Origin: Tubiluchus corallicola
Taxonomy: Eukaryota > Priapulida > Priapulimorpha > Priapulimorphida > Tubiluchidae
Reading direction: 5' to 3'
DNA length: 64,000 bases
NCBI GenBank assembly: GCA_030141605.1
Contig: JAQGDQ010000016.1
Span: forward strand, 446,282 to 510,281
Shown: piece after piece, positions 13,168 through 24,433 of the stretch
Layout: every line of letters starts with the position of its first letter
Position numbering within the stretch: the first letter of the stretch is position 1
The notes under the pieces: generated by a model
The model's input: only the letters and a program-made list of their open reading frames with translations
What the model was told of the DNA's origin: nothing
Database searches by the model: none
Translations under genes and position numbers: made by a program

Positions 13168-13262
13168 GACATTATCATCGTCATCATCATCGTCATCATC
13201 ATCGCCATCATCATCAACGTCATCATCATCGTCACCATCATCGTCGTTGTCGTCGTCATCAC
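13036..13262. repeat. (ATC)n microsatellite, tail of a minus-strand LINE
   Basis: About 225 bp of ATC/GTC/GCC trinucleotides. On the minus strand it sits directly downstream of a LINE C-terminus (13272-13556), so it is probably the expanded 3' tail of that insertion. Poly-Asp, poly-Ile and poly-Met frames over it are artefacts. Confidence 0.9.
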
Positions 13263-13271
13263 ATTTATAAT

Positions 13272-13556
13272 TTACGTGCTTTTGGGATCTAAAACATGGC
13301 ACGTTTCACCTGTCGATGCAACACTACTATCTGCCGCTACCGTCCACGATGCATCATCATCAAATCTATTTGCGAGATCGTTTTGCAGTATATCTTTGTA
13401 TGTCAGTAGCTGGCCCCCTCTTGGCTTTTTTGTCGTTTCAAGATCTTTAGTCATGCTATAGAAAGAGGTGATTCTTAGGTAGGCTTGCTCCATGGCCTTG
13501 TTGTTAAGCACGGGTTCTCGGCTTTCATTCTCGGCTAATATTTTATAAACAAACAC
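13272..13556 (-). pseudogene. LINE reverse transcriptase extreme C-terminus
   Basis: The minus-strand frame of 94 codons contains KKPRGGQLLTYKDILQNDL followed by DDDASWTVAADSSVAS. This resembles the conserved C-terminal phrase of jockey/CR1-like LINE proteins, roughly 'GKR..GG...RYKD.LK.DL....I....WE..A.DR..W'. The frame then runs through the stop region into a GAT microsatellite, as expected for a LINE 3' tail. Only the last part of the ORF remains. The match is by motif memory; a profile search would settle the clade. Confidence 0.65.
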
Positions 13557-14968
13557 GGATATAATGTTTTACGAAATCGTAACAGAAAGTTTACGTGTCG
13601 ACCTCTACATAATATTGGCGACCTTGCAACTGTCATCAATGCGTTTTAATATGATGTTGTAACAGGCTGTTTCCACATTCTTGTCCGGTTTCACAGGACT
13701 ATTGTTGGCTGAAATTCAGCAAAATCGTATTTCAAAAGTGCGTCAATATTTTCTTAACACATAATATTCATTCCTCTATGTTTGAAACTGTGAGTGGAAA
13801 AGCACTGACAAGAAAGGCTTGTTGTGATGATGACGACGGCGATGATGAAGACTACAACGACTACGACAATGATGACGATGGTGATTTTGTTTAAGCGGCA
13901 CTTCTCGGTGGAAAAGTGGTATGCGTTTAACATTTGTAATAATCTAAACATGTTAAAATAGCGTTTTACGTGATCATCGCATACCATTGCAATTATGAAA
14001 CAAAGTAATGTCATTGCATCACAATAGCGAATTTATTGCCACTATGTTAAGCCCATTAGCGTTTCACTTTTCAGGAAAAGGTTCCCCTATATTCGATTAA
14101 GTTAAACATAAAGTTTAATCTGCGACATTACTGCGCACTGGGGAAATTAATGACTTTCTAGTAGAGATCTTCACTCTGTTACTGCCTAGAAGCCACGTTC
14201 CAGATATCTAATTTTAGTCCAGTGAGGCAAACAAAATTAAAACTAACTTTCTGTCTACGGAATTCAGCTTCGCGTAATGCGTTTGAATTTCGTGAGTATA
14301 TTCTACATACTGAGCGTCTGTTTTCGGTCTATGTGACGTTTATATATGTGATGATCTAAAGGCATCTGATTGGCTTTGAATATGAACCTGGCGTTTTGAG
14401 AAAGACATTTGACAACTGAAAATTGTCGAAAACATGACTACCTGACTTTATATCTTTGCATTATACAATAGTTACGGTGAGTACAGTTGAAGTATTTATA
14501 AAAGTTAACTTTCATTATCATGCTAGTTTGTAATTTTGTGTCAACTGTTAACTGATACAAGTTAACAATACAGCTGACAAGTGTGAAACTACCCTTAGCT
14601 TAGCATGCAGTAATACCTAACTAATCACTTAACATTCTGTCGCAATTTATGAGCTAGTTAATTATTAATGACGACTTATTTAATTATTACTAAATGGTAT
14701 ACACTTTTTTTATATTTTACCCTCCGTTTAATTTTCTTCATTTGAAAGCCATAACACGAAACATGACTATTGACGTTCATGCTGTTGCTGCATGTCAGCC
14801 TGCACCACGGGCTTGACAACCATAATTTTCACTATGCAGTTAATTAAAAACATTTGTAAGAGCAAAAAATGTACTGCTCCTACTTTGCATCTTCAACAGT
14901 CTTGCACATTACTTGCTGTTTTCTGTTAATTTAATGATACTCATCGCGTGTATCAGTAGTCTAGTGGT
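13557..14968. other. Non-coding stretch
   Basis: Contains a degenerate GAY-trinucleotide patch near 13825-13885 (minus-strand poly-Val/Ile frame, an artefact). No gene or element end recognised. Confidence 0.45.
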
Positions 14969-15222
<254 letters not shown>

Positions 15223-15232
15223 ACATACACTA

Positions 15233-15337
15233 ACAAAAGATAACTTTCAACTCTTTCACCACTTTGCAAACGTTTGAACATGGGAGAAAAAAAGATAGAT
15301 GCTCATGTTTTTCACACTTTGAATTATGTCCTCTGCA
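15233..15337 (+). repeat. Host segment U, first copy of a direct duplication
   Basis: About 105 bp of unique-looking sequence after the first CA array. It recurs at 17851-17964 in the same orientation with very few differences (small insertions in A and T runs and about nine extra bases). Each copy is preceded by a CA array with a similar ...CACACCAC junction. Confidence 0.93.
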
Positions 15338-15341
15338 CGCG

Positions 15342-15342
<1 letters not shown>

Positions 15343-15410
<68 letters not shown>

Positions 15411-15423
15411 ACACACACACACA

Positions 15424-15511
<88 letters not shown>
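15343..15511. repeat. (CA)n microsatellite 2
   Basis: About 170 bp of CA with two CCA interruptions. It forms the left flank of the P-like transposon. Confidence 0.96.
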
Positions 15512-15512
<1 letters not shown>

Positions 15513-15574
15513 AAGGACTACTATACTACAGGACGTGCACGCTGAAATCTCTGATTCGGCTAGCGGAGGCGATC
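15512..15574 (+). repeat. Left 63-bp TIR of P-like element
   Basis: Starts CAAGGACTACTATACTACAG and ends GGAGGCGATC. Identity with the reverse complement of 17687-17749 is complete over 63 bp and ends abruptly at both inner borders. Confidence 0.96.
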
Positions 15575-15901
15575 AATACTTGCATGAACGTAATCTATAA
15601 ATAGTGCGCTTTAGAGAGTAGTGATCTTGGAAATTAAAGAATGTGCGGATCGGTAGATAGCGAGTATTATTTTTCATTTAATTGGTTCTTTACATTACGG
15701 GAGAAAAGTACCAATTGTTTATTTTATGTATCAAAGGAAATTAGCGTTCATTTTTACTTCTTAAATAGCGCACTACTTTAGGCGTAAGTGTGTTTTACCG
15801 GAAGTAGTGCTTTGTCATTGTTAATGTGTCTGCTTGTGTTTGTTTCTTTGTGGATTATTTTCAAAATTTCTGGTGGATTTTATACATCTGTGCTCAGCAG
15901 C

Positions 15902-16396
15902 ATGCCTAACAAGTGTGGTGTTGTTAAATGCAAAGGTAACTATGACACGGAGAACAAGTGTCGTGTGTTCAGACTGCCAAGAGATCATGTAGAAAAACAG
16001 AAATGGCTAAGTGTTCTTCCCCCACGAGAAGGCTTTGTTGTTGATCCAACGAAATTTTTCATTTGCGAAAAGCATTGGCCATCGGATACTCAAATGGTCA
16101 AAATTCCAGGTGGTCACACCAGGCCAGTGGATCCACCCAGTATTTTCAACGTTCCAACATCATGCTTGCCCACTCCAAAGCCACCACCTCGCCCTCCAAA
16201 AACTGAGGACCAGCAGCTGAATTATTTCTTTAAAAAGGATAAAATAACTTCTCTCAATGAATTCACTCCTGAGAAAGACCTGCATAAGACGTATCAGAAC
16301 CTCATTATATCTCGCACACAAGACAAATTTGTGTGCATGTTCATGGAAGAGGACCACAGTCAATGTTATATGTCAATTATATGCAGCATGTCCTGA
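15902..16396 (+). CDS. THAP-domain protein, N-terminal part of P-like transposase
   Basis: The 164-residue frame starts at the ATG at 15902, chosen because a THAP domain begins at its first residues. The frame is open further upstream, to 15788, without a family match. All THAP hallmarks are present: C5-X4-C10, C55-X2-H58 (FFICEKHWP), W35 in KQKWL, P60, and the box PPSIF near 79-83. THAP domains are C2CH zinc fingers that bind specific DNA; in P-type transposases they recognise sites near the element ends. A proline-rich stretch (88-98) follows, then a linker without a clear coiled coil. The frame ends at a TGA just before P-transposase homology resumes in another frame. As it stands it would make a DNA-binding domain without catalysis, the layout of P-element repressor products. 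Expression is unknown. Confidence 0.88.
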   Translation: MPNKCGVVKCKGNYDTENKCRVFRLPRDHVEKQKWLSVLPPREGFVVDPTKFFICEKHWPSDTQMVKIPGGHTRPVDPPSIFNVPTSCLPTPKPPPRPPKTEDQQLNYFFKKDKITSLNEFTPEKDLHKTYQNLIISRTQDKFVCMFMEEDHSQCYMSIICSMS

Positions 16397-17368
16397 GGGT
16401 GTTCAACGATCGTGTCGTTGCATCGCTGAGACTTCGAGGAGCCCAGGACACTGCAGAATTCATTCAGCAAGTGCTACGCTGGTGGAATGTGGTAAATGTT
16501 TCTGCCAGAGGTCAAGACACGAGGATGAGAGACCCTGATCGATCTGTTCAACAAGATACATCTGATACTCTTCAGTCGTTGTTGACTCGGACACGGACCA
16601 AATAGAATTGAATGCCTGACACATGATACGCGAAAAGCTTTGATTCAGACCACGGAGGGACTCCTCGCAATCTGTAGGCACTTGTTTTCTGTTGGATTTC
16701 ACTACGTATTATTGCGTGAACTTCAGAGTGACAGAATAGAGGGTGAGTTCTCAGTTTACAGGCAGTCAAGGGGGGCCAATGCATTCATGCAAGCTGGAGA
16801 TGTCTGTTCAGCATTCAAGCGGAGACTGGCGCGTTTCTCTTCATCATTCCTGGAGTTTGTGGACACAGACACATCATCCGAAAGCCAGTTGCACACATGC
16901 AATGGGATTGATTTCGAGGATGCCAAAATTATGGAGATTTGTGTTGACGAGACTCTTTCCAAAACTGAACTGAACGCGTGTGCATATGTCGCAGGTTGGT
17001 TGGAGAGTAAGTGCCAAAATGACATTTCTTTTCCCGAGGATGAGCCTCTCCTTTCTGAGGAAATGAAAATGTTCATTGAAGAAGTGTCTAGGGGAGGTCT
17101 TACAGTGACCCACACATTCACGTTCGAATTCGTAACAACTGGCTTGTGTTTTGTGAAGAAGTCAACTCACACAGTCTGCTGCCGCAACAAGCTCATGAAC
17201 ATCCTCTCCATAATCAATGCCTACTTTGATTTTGGAGAATTTTCAAGAAATGCTCTGAGACGCCTGGCGAATGTACTGCTGCATGGACTACACAATTTGG
17301 AGAATGATCACCAGCAGAACTCAGCCCTTTACCAGACCTCCATTAAGAAGGCGCGACTAGCCGACTAA
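16366..17368 (+). pseudogene. P/THAP9-type transposase C-terminal region, frameshifted
   Basis: Homology restarts at about 16366 in frame +1 relative to the THAP frame: YMQHVLRVFNDRVVASLRLRG, then FIQQVLRWWNVVNV and DTRMRDPDRS. It ends in a stop at 16605. It then resumes in the original frame with IECLTHDTRKALIQTTEGLL, then LLRELQSDRIEGEFSVYRQS and NAFMQAGDV, and FSKTELNACAYVAGWLESK-like C-terminal sequence to the TAA at 17368. The phrase 'SDRIEGEFS.YR...G.N' corresponds to the conserved segment after the insertion domain in P/THAP9 transposases, where the late catalytic acidic residue region lies. The frames shift at least twice and some 200 residues of the RNase H core appear deleted. The protein is dead as a transposase. 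Confidence 0.88.
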
Positions 17369-17686
17369 TTGTCGCAAACATCTCTGCAAAATGGTGAGTG
17401 CAATAATTTCATGTATTCTAATTTACACAGAGGAACCTATGAATGAGTTTATATAGTCCTGACAAAATGGTGCAGTCTGTTTATTCTCTATAGAAAGTGA
17501 CAGGTAATCTTCGGGACACAATGAGTTGCAGATATGGTGTTTTTTTGGGGGGGGGGGATATCATAGGTACCACTGTTTTTAAATTACTAGATGAATGAGG
17601 AATATGTTCTATGTGTATTGTGGCATGCTATAGGTCACCATGGGGGGTAAATATGTCCAAATTATTAGCACTAAATGTTAAAAATA

Positions 17687-17749
17687 GATCGCCTCCGCTA
17701 GCCGAATCAGAGATTTCAGCGTGCACGTCCTGTAGTATAGTAGTCCTTG
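17687..17749 (-). repeat. Right 63-bp TIR of P-like element
   Basis: Exact inverted copy of 15512-15574. Its outer end ...AGTCCTTG meets the CA repeat directly. Confidence 0.96.
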
Positions 17750-17758
17750 ACACACACA

Positions 17759-17841
<83 letters not shown>
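17750..17841. repeat. (CA)n microsatellite 3
   Basis: About 90 bp of CA with one AA interruption. It forms the right flank of the P-like element and contains the presumed target duplication. Confidence 0.96.
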
Positions 17842-17842
<1 letters not shown>

Positions 17843-17850
17843 ACGCGCAC

Positions 17851-17964
17851 ACAAAGATAACTTTCAACTCTTTCACCACTTTGCAAACGTTTGAACATGG
17901 GAGAAAAAAAAGATAGAAAATAGACGTTCATGTTTTTTTCACACTTTGAATTATGTCCTCTGCA
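17851..17964 (+). repeat. Host segment U, second copy
   Basis: Direct copy of 15233-15337 with small insertions. After it the two flanks diverge: the first copy returns to a CA array, the second continues into ordinary AT-rich DNA. Confidence 0.93.
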
Positions 17965-18350
17965 ATAGCTTCTTCGGATTTTTTCAGCACTTTTGTGTTT
18001 CTTATTGTGAAATGGAAATGTAGCTTGACTTGTATTTTATTTGGATTTTGCAATAATTAATTCTGACTCCACATTTATTCGCTGATTTAATATGTAAATT
18101 AGATGACAAGTAAATGACAAAGCTAGGCTGGACAGAACGTTAAGAGACTTGCTTACTTTGAGAGAATTATTACTTTATTACTTGAAATATGCTTTTATAT
18201 TTGAAATTATGCTTGAAATTATTACGTAAAACTGCCTTTGCTTTATGGTAACAAAAGCTACAAAAACTGCATTCTTCCTACCTATCATTCTATTCAAATA
18301 ATTTACATTAAAGTCGCATTTACTGTTGCCTGACAACAACGATAACGTGG
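17965..18350. other. Non-coding stretch
   Basis: AT-rich, with nothing recognised. Confidence 0.45.
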
Positions 18351-18358
18351 TGATGATA

Positions 18359-18426
<68 letters not shown>

Positions 18427-18579
18427 AATGATGATGATGATGAATGATGATGATAATGTGACCGGTAATGGTGATTATGATAACGTCGTCGACGACGATG
18501 CTGACGATGATGATGATGATAATGTGAACGATAACGGTGATTATGATAACGTCGTCGTCGACAACGATCATGATGATGG

Positions 18580-18640
<61 letters not shown>
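18351..18640. repeat. (GAT)n array with a 66-bp internal duplication
   Basis: Long GAT runs enclose two copies of a segment ending GGTGATTATGATAACGTCGTC (first copy from 18452, second from 18518, offset 66 bp). Poly-Asp and poly-Met frames here are artefacts. Confidence 0.93.
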
Positions 18641-21600
18641 AACAGCCTCGACGGTGAAGGGGATGTTTATAAACTGTAAACGTGAATTATACTTTTTATC
18701 TTACGTTTTTACACTCTAGTTATAAATCATAGCACATAAATTACGTTTTCTTGTATAGCAACATGAAAATAAGTGAAAAACTGCGCTCAGCGCTGCAATC
18801 ATCTAGTTCATTACCGTCCTAAATGCAATAAGAAGATGAAAAGTAGCTGCAAACTTTTTGCAATAAGCCCATGAATTGCAATTTGCACTGCACTGGACAA
18901 ATTTGCAAGAGAAAAGCCCGAGGAAGTAGTTTTCGTAATGGAGACAGTTTCACACCTCCTGTAGCCAATTTCAATCTATATTTCTGTACAGCAAAAGTGT
19001 AGATAGCTTTGGATTACTCTCTAATTGCCAATTTGGATTTAGGCATCTGTGTGTGCTTTTATAAATTACACACCTTGCGTATTTCGCAGAACTGCAGGTA
19101 AGAAACGCTGTCATTATATGTCAGTTTGATGAGTTTTTGTCAGAAGGTTCATACATTTGATTTTGTGAAAATAAAAAGTATTCATATTTAAGATAGCTAG
19201 CAAACCAACACCGTCTTCGCTTTGCTTAGTAAGGCAATTATTATAATGAGGTGCATTTTCAAGAGGAAGATAAGCTGAGTGCCCGAGGATATGTTAAATT
19301 TCTACACACTATCATTTTCAATTTAGCAAATCAAGTAATCTTTACGTTTTCTCAATTTAATTATTAGACTCATTTGAATTAAACTGACGCAAGTTAGTTT
19401 GAAGGCACAAATAAAATAAAAAATTCTGTGTCGGAAACTCAGGACTTTACGCATAACAGAGTCAGGCATACTAACACTCTCTTTTACTCATGCAGTCAGT
19501 CTGTCAGGAAGTCAGCCTCTCAGCCAGCCAGCCAACCGGACAGCTACCCAACAGTGAGCCATTAATTGTTAAATTACGTCTATAAGTCAGTTGTGAAGTC
19601 AACAGTTCAAATGCAAATTTCAATTTTCAGCAATCATTTCCATTTTTGGGCACAAACATAGAAGTCAAATCGACACAAATCGTTAAATATGCTAGCTAAT
19701 AATTTCACTCAGCTTACACTGCACTAACAAGACATCTGTCTATAACCAAGGCGTGTTATTATCGTATAACTGCGTTCTTAGAGCATTGCAAAACAGCACT
19801 TTTCTGAACAGCAGTTTATCCATGGAGAATACAAAAACGAGTTTATCCCCATAAATTGAGACTGACCATAGTGTTGTAAATTTGTGACAGCGTGGAGAAA
19901 TATTCCTTGCAGAACGGATTTTTAAGGGCACTTCACTATTGGATTTTTCATTAATGGCAAATTTAGATTCATTATTGTTTATTCATTTTTCAAATAGGCC
20001 TATTATTGTGCAACCGCGCACAATTTTATTGTTTTTCCTTGCGTGCTATTGGTAGTTTTGAGTTTTCTATGTCTTTGCTGTAAATACAATGGCTGTCTTC
20101 TAAAACATACACAATTTTAATGCCATCTGTCAATAATAATAATAAAAAAACAGTTAACAAGACGTTAATTTTGATATTGTGCATATTGTCCAAGAAACGA
20201 CATATTTTTCCGTTTCTTGGACAATCCAAAATATTTATACTAATAAATCTGGTGAAAATTGATTGTTAATTTTCTGTACCGATGTAAAACTAAAATGATT
20301 GTAACGCTTATGCTGCTTTAATATACCCGTACATTGGTAAAACTTTTCAAAAGAACTTCAAAATTACTCATTGGAACAATAATAATTGGTTTGCCTAGTG
20401 CTTTGGGGGTAATTTTGCATGTTAAGAGTGCTTTCTCATTGCTTACTAACCTCCGTACGTATATAGATTACCTCCAACCATTGGCGACACGATCTTGTTC
20501 CAGAAGTCCAGCTCCTGAGTGGCTTCTTTTGCTGTAATACATTTTCTTACAGCTCAGGCAATTTTAATGATTTCGATCGCCTTTTCGCCAGCAATTGTGC
20601 CTTCATAAATGCTGATCGACCAGCTACGTCAAGCAATAACGGCTCATTGCTACAGGGATTAGAAATCTGTCGATATTCGTTAATTATACACAGCCAGATT
20701 TTGCTCAAATAAATGTTGTTTACAAAAGAAAGCAGCCTTGAAAAATCTGATAAGAGAATGCAGAAATGGAAACCACGGCCAGCGCTGGGCAATCGTTATG
20801 CTGTACGAGAATAGGAACTGATCACAAAAGGTTCCTACTTTCTGCCACAGACGTCAGATTCTGTTAATCTGTTATAATCTCGTTTCCGTCATTGAATACG
20901 CCTTAGCCTTAACATGCTCCATTGTTATAAGATACGTGCAGCGCTAAAAATAAATTGGGACAACGCAGCTTAAAATCAGTAACTATGATCATTATTCTGC
21001 TACAGTTTACTAGAGAACAAGCAACATTAAATTATTTACGTCATGCAACGGCATGGAGAAGCAATTAACTCGTAGGAAGGATAGAAGAGTGACACGAGCC
21101 CAGTGTGTCACTCTCTTCATATTCCCAACAGAAATATGAAAAAGTGGGATTTGTTTTACAAATAAAATACAAAGCAAACTTGAACTTATCATACGGAGAC
21201 AATGTTACAATAAACAGGAACTGTAAATGGAAACAAAATGGAGATTCCTGCCTTCACTATCGCCGGTTCTTGCACAAAAGAGTTAAATGAGAAGCTGTTT
21301 TCGCCATGCTCCTCAGTAATAATTGGCCATTCAGTTTTCATGGATAGTGCACTTAAGACCAATTAAATTGCAATGAAGGTAATTTGAGTACGTCGTGACT
21401 AAGCAGCTTGACTAGGAGAAAATCGACTGCGCATTGCTCCTTAAAACAGGACAAAATGACCAAATATATTAGATGTATTATAGTTTAATGCCCATTATCT
21501 GCAAGAAAGACCAGCCTTCAGGTGAGCTAAGTGATATCGAAATTCAGTACCTAAAACTCACGAAATTGTCTCGAGTTAACGTCTTTGCAAATTCTGGTTC

Positions 21601-22038
21601 GCCCGTTTTATTTATCTGCCACATACCAATATAGCAGCCCTGATAGACGTGTACTTGCTGAGCTCCGTTGGTTTTAAGGTTATTGAATTGACGTTGGTCT
21701 ATCGCTCCGCGCCCGGTGCAACGCAAGCACGCTCAGTAGCTTTCGGGCCAACAGCTCACGCATGACAACAACTGTCTAAGCTAAGCTAACTATACCAAAC
21801 AACATGACAGTCACAACTAATGTCTAATCAGCAGATAAACTGAATAAATTTGACTGTTCCATTCCATAGACGACCCTTATATTGAATGCCCGAGTCACAT
21901 AAGTCCCAATGGTATCTTTTAACTTTGATTATATCCAGAAAAATAGCGTAAAATTAACTAATATTACATTGGTGTATAATATAAGTTTTGACCACATTTG
22001 AATTAATTTTGACTGTGAAGATCTCATTGAGGTTTATA
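18641..22038. other. Non-coding stretch
   Basis: About 3.4 kb. Small open frames (such as 20547-20792 on the minus strand) show no domain. A short GTCAG/CCAG-rich patch lies at about 19495-19550. Confidence 0.45.
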
Positions 22039-22190
22039 AAAGCTGACCAGAAAAGAAAACATTTTGTTTTGTCATTATTTAAAGTTAATCAAATAGTTGT
22101 TTTTATCTAACATAAAAACTGGCCAGAACAGAAAACATTTTGTTTTGTCATTATTTAAAGCTAATCAAATAGTTGTTTTTAGCTAACTTG
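22039..22190 (+). repeat. Tandem duplication, two 76-bp units
   Basis: Units 22039-22114 and 22115-22190 share ACATTTTGTTTTGTCATTAT and the flanking bases, with about seven differences. Confidence 0.92.
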
Positions 22191-23437
22191 CAAAGCCATA
22201 AACTAAACTAAACTGCGTATTTTCTTTATTGCAAAATGGTTTAATCAGCAACTCATAGACGTAAGCGCTGTGCATTTCTTCCTATAAACGAAATTAGACT
22301 ATATATTTCCACCAATTCACTTGCAATTGACAATAATAAAATCCAGAACCAGGCTAATATTTCTCCTTCTAACTAATGAAAAGTTGAGCATTTTTCATAA
22401 CAGTGTTAGACGGAGCTGTAGCTAAATGTCCCGAACGTACCTGCTGCAGGGGTGTGTGAAATAACTTGCACGCTGATTGGGCAGTCAACGAAAATGATTA
22501 ACATTATGTTAGACGCCAATTTGACGACGTTTACTTTCGCCCGTCCATTTATCAATTTCTTGTGAAAGTGAGTTTTTACATCGTTTTTTCAGATCCTTCG
22601 GCGTCTGTATCTTCGGTAAACTGCTATTAATAAACTTTCTACGGTCCCTGATTTATGCGTATTTTTACAAGTATAATAATAAATTCGGGCTAGTCTGTCG
22701 AAAACGCTACTAACTATTGCGCTAAACGCTTTCAATAAATAGTTCTGCTAGTTGTTACCCAGGACTTATTTTACTAAACCACCCCTTTTGCGTTCCAGTT
22801 GAAACGAACTAGTGGCTTGTTAAATATAGGCTTGCTTTGCCATGAAGAGCCTGGGAAACATTGAAGGCTTGCGAACAATTATTCTAAAATTTGTTACATT
22901 GTAGGAAACAGGCGAAGAAAAAATTTTTATGCCTATATCATTTTTTGAAAAAACAAAAACTCGTTGATACGTTGATACATTGTTTCATTGCCTTGTGACA
23001 GCCTAGCTTGCAGTTAGCAGAGACCGCAAGGTAAACATTCTTGACCATACTGAATAGAGCTGAGTTACTTACATGTCCCACTTTTCACATCGTTTGATTG
23101 CCATTTTTGCAGCCTTTTCTCACTTGGCTTCCTGCGTTTTCGAGCGGAACACATGGAACACGAAAATCTACTTGCAATCTGACATAGTTATAGGGTAACA
23201 TAATGAATTACCTACATGAGATGATAACACCGGTGAAACCAGGGCCTTTATGCAGGTGTAAGTACAACTGTTGTTTCAAAAGTCATTTTTGAAAGTAATA
23301 TGAAAAAATAATCATATTATTGAAAACGATGAAGTAAAACGAACAAACATTTTTAAATACAAATGTAAATGAAGGATGTTTGAATTGACTATTATATACG
23401 TGTTAGTGTCGTGTGAATTTTCTAATTTAAGTTTTTA
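22191..23437. other. Non-coding stretch
   Basis: No open frame, element end or tRNA-like box recognised. Confidence 0.45.
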
Positions 23438-23806
23438 AGATTTTTCACAGCTTCGTTGTGCGCACGCGCATTTGTTGTAGATCAAAGGTTAAGTGTACCA
23501 AAGCAACGCGTCTTAACTGCAACTGTCACGTGACACGTGTGTCGCATCAGTTCAGTAACTTCGGTTGTTTTACGTGGACTTTGCTTAATTATGCATTAGC
23601 CTGTGCGTAGAGTGATTTACTAGCAGGATCTTACCTGAGAACGAGAAAAATGAACTAGGCAAGGTTCCGCAGCTAGCTGTTAAAACTGTTACTATTGCAA
23701 TAGCATAGGCTGCAAGGCATTGTCTAGTGTACACAAATGCGTTGTCTGGTACATAACCTTTGACCTTTTAACGATCATCGTCAATCGCTGGAACTGTGGA
23801 AAGGCT
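23438..23806 (+). mobile_element. MITE copy 1 (older copy of the family at 63221)
   Basis: About 369 bp that aligns along its whole length with 63221-63604 in the same orientation. The right end AACTGTGGAAAGGCTTATT keeps the family TIR with one change; the left end (TAAGATTTTTCACAGCTT) is more decayed. Shared inner blocks include GAGTGATTTACTAGCAGGAT and GAACTAGGCAAGGTTC. There is no coding capacity. Flanking TA on both sides fits a Tc1/mariner-type target. Confidence 0.88.
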
Positions 23807-24430
23807 TATTCGTCCTTGCAGAATGCTTTATTTTTTACCATTCTCGTATGTAAGCCAATTTCGCGAAACCAAATGTAAACGACCACACATGAACGCTGAA
23901 CCTTAAAAGTCTTCAAATTAGATGGAGTCACCAACATCATTAATTAGATTACGATTTTGCACATTAGAAGTAATAAACCATTAACTTTTAGTCTATGTCT
24001 CAACACAATCAGCAATAAATTCGCAGCTAATGAGTTAAAAATATAAATTACGTCACATACTAATATTATCAAATTTATGAAGTAAAATAGCTAAAATATA
24101 GAATGTTTATTCTTAAAAAAAATAATCTACGGCCTACGACACACTTAATTCATTAAATTCAACGTCCAGCATCATGCAAAATTTGTTTCCGCGCTACACT
24201 TCATCACACAAACGGCAATGAGCAGCTATTTTACAAAGCAATTAACGAATATGGAAGTGAATAAGGAAATTTTAGATGTTGTAATTGCTTATTATATATA
24301 AGCTTCTGAGGCTAGCTAATAAGAATAAGGATTAGCGGTGATTGGGCGCATCCGATTAACAAATTGAGATCGTGCCATGGTGTGACGGCAAACTGTAGGC
24401 CTACCCTTAGCTGACAAGAAGAATGCGTTT
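23807..24430. other. Non-coding stretch
   Basis: Nothing recognised. Confidence 0.4.
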
Positions 24431-24433
24431 AGT

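Larger units (their letters stand above)
15512..17749 (+). mobile_element. P-element-like (THAP) DNA transposon, 2238 bp, internally deleted
   Basis: The element is bounded by a perfect 63-bp terminal inverted repeat (15512-15574 and 17687-17749). The flanks are ACACACAC at 15504-15511 and 17750-17757, compatible with the 8-bp target duplication of P elements. Because the target is a CA microsatellite, the duplication length cannot be proven. The interior encodes an N-terminal THAP domain and the C-terminal region of a P/THAP9-type transposase. The middle, where the first catalytic aspartates of the RNase H fold should be, is missing. Subterminal inverted 9-mers TAGTGCGCT (15602-15610) and AGCGCACTA (15767-15775) could be binding sites. 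Intact TIRs next to a decayed coding region fit a non-autonomous copy mobilised in trans. Confidence 0.93.

Noticed and set aside
13026-13461. Poly-Asp, poly-Ile and poly-Met frames
   Set aside because: Produced by the ATC trinucleotide array; the unique part on the minus strand is a LINE remnant.
16756-17121. 121-codon minus-strand frame
   Set aside because: Antisense shadow of the P-like transposase C-terminus.
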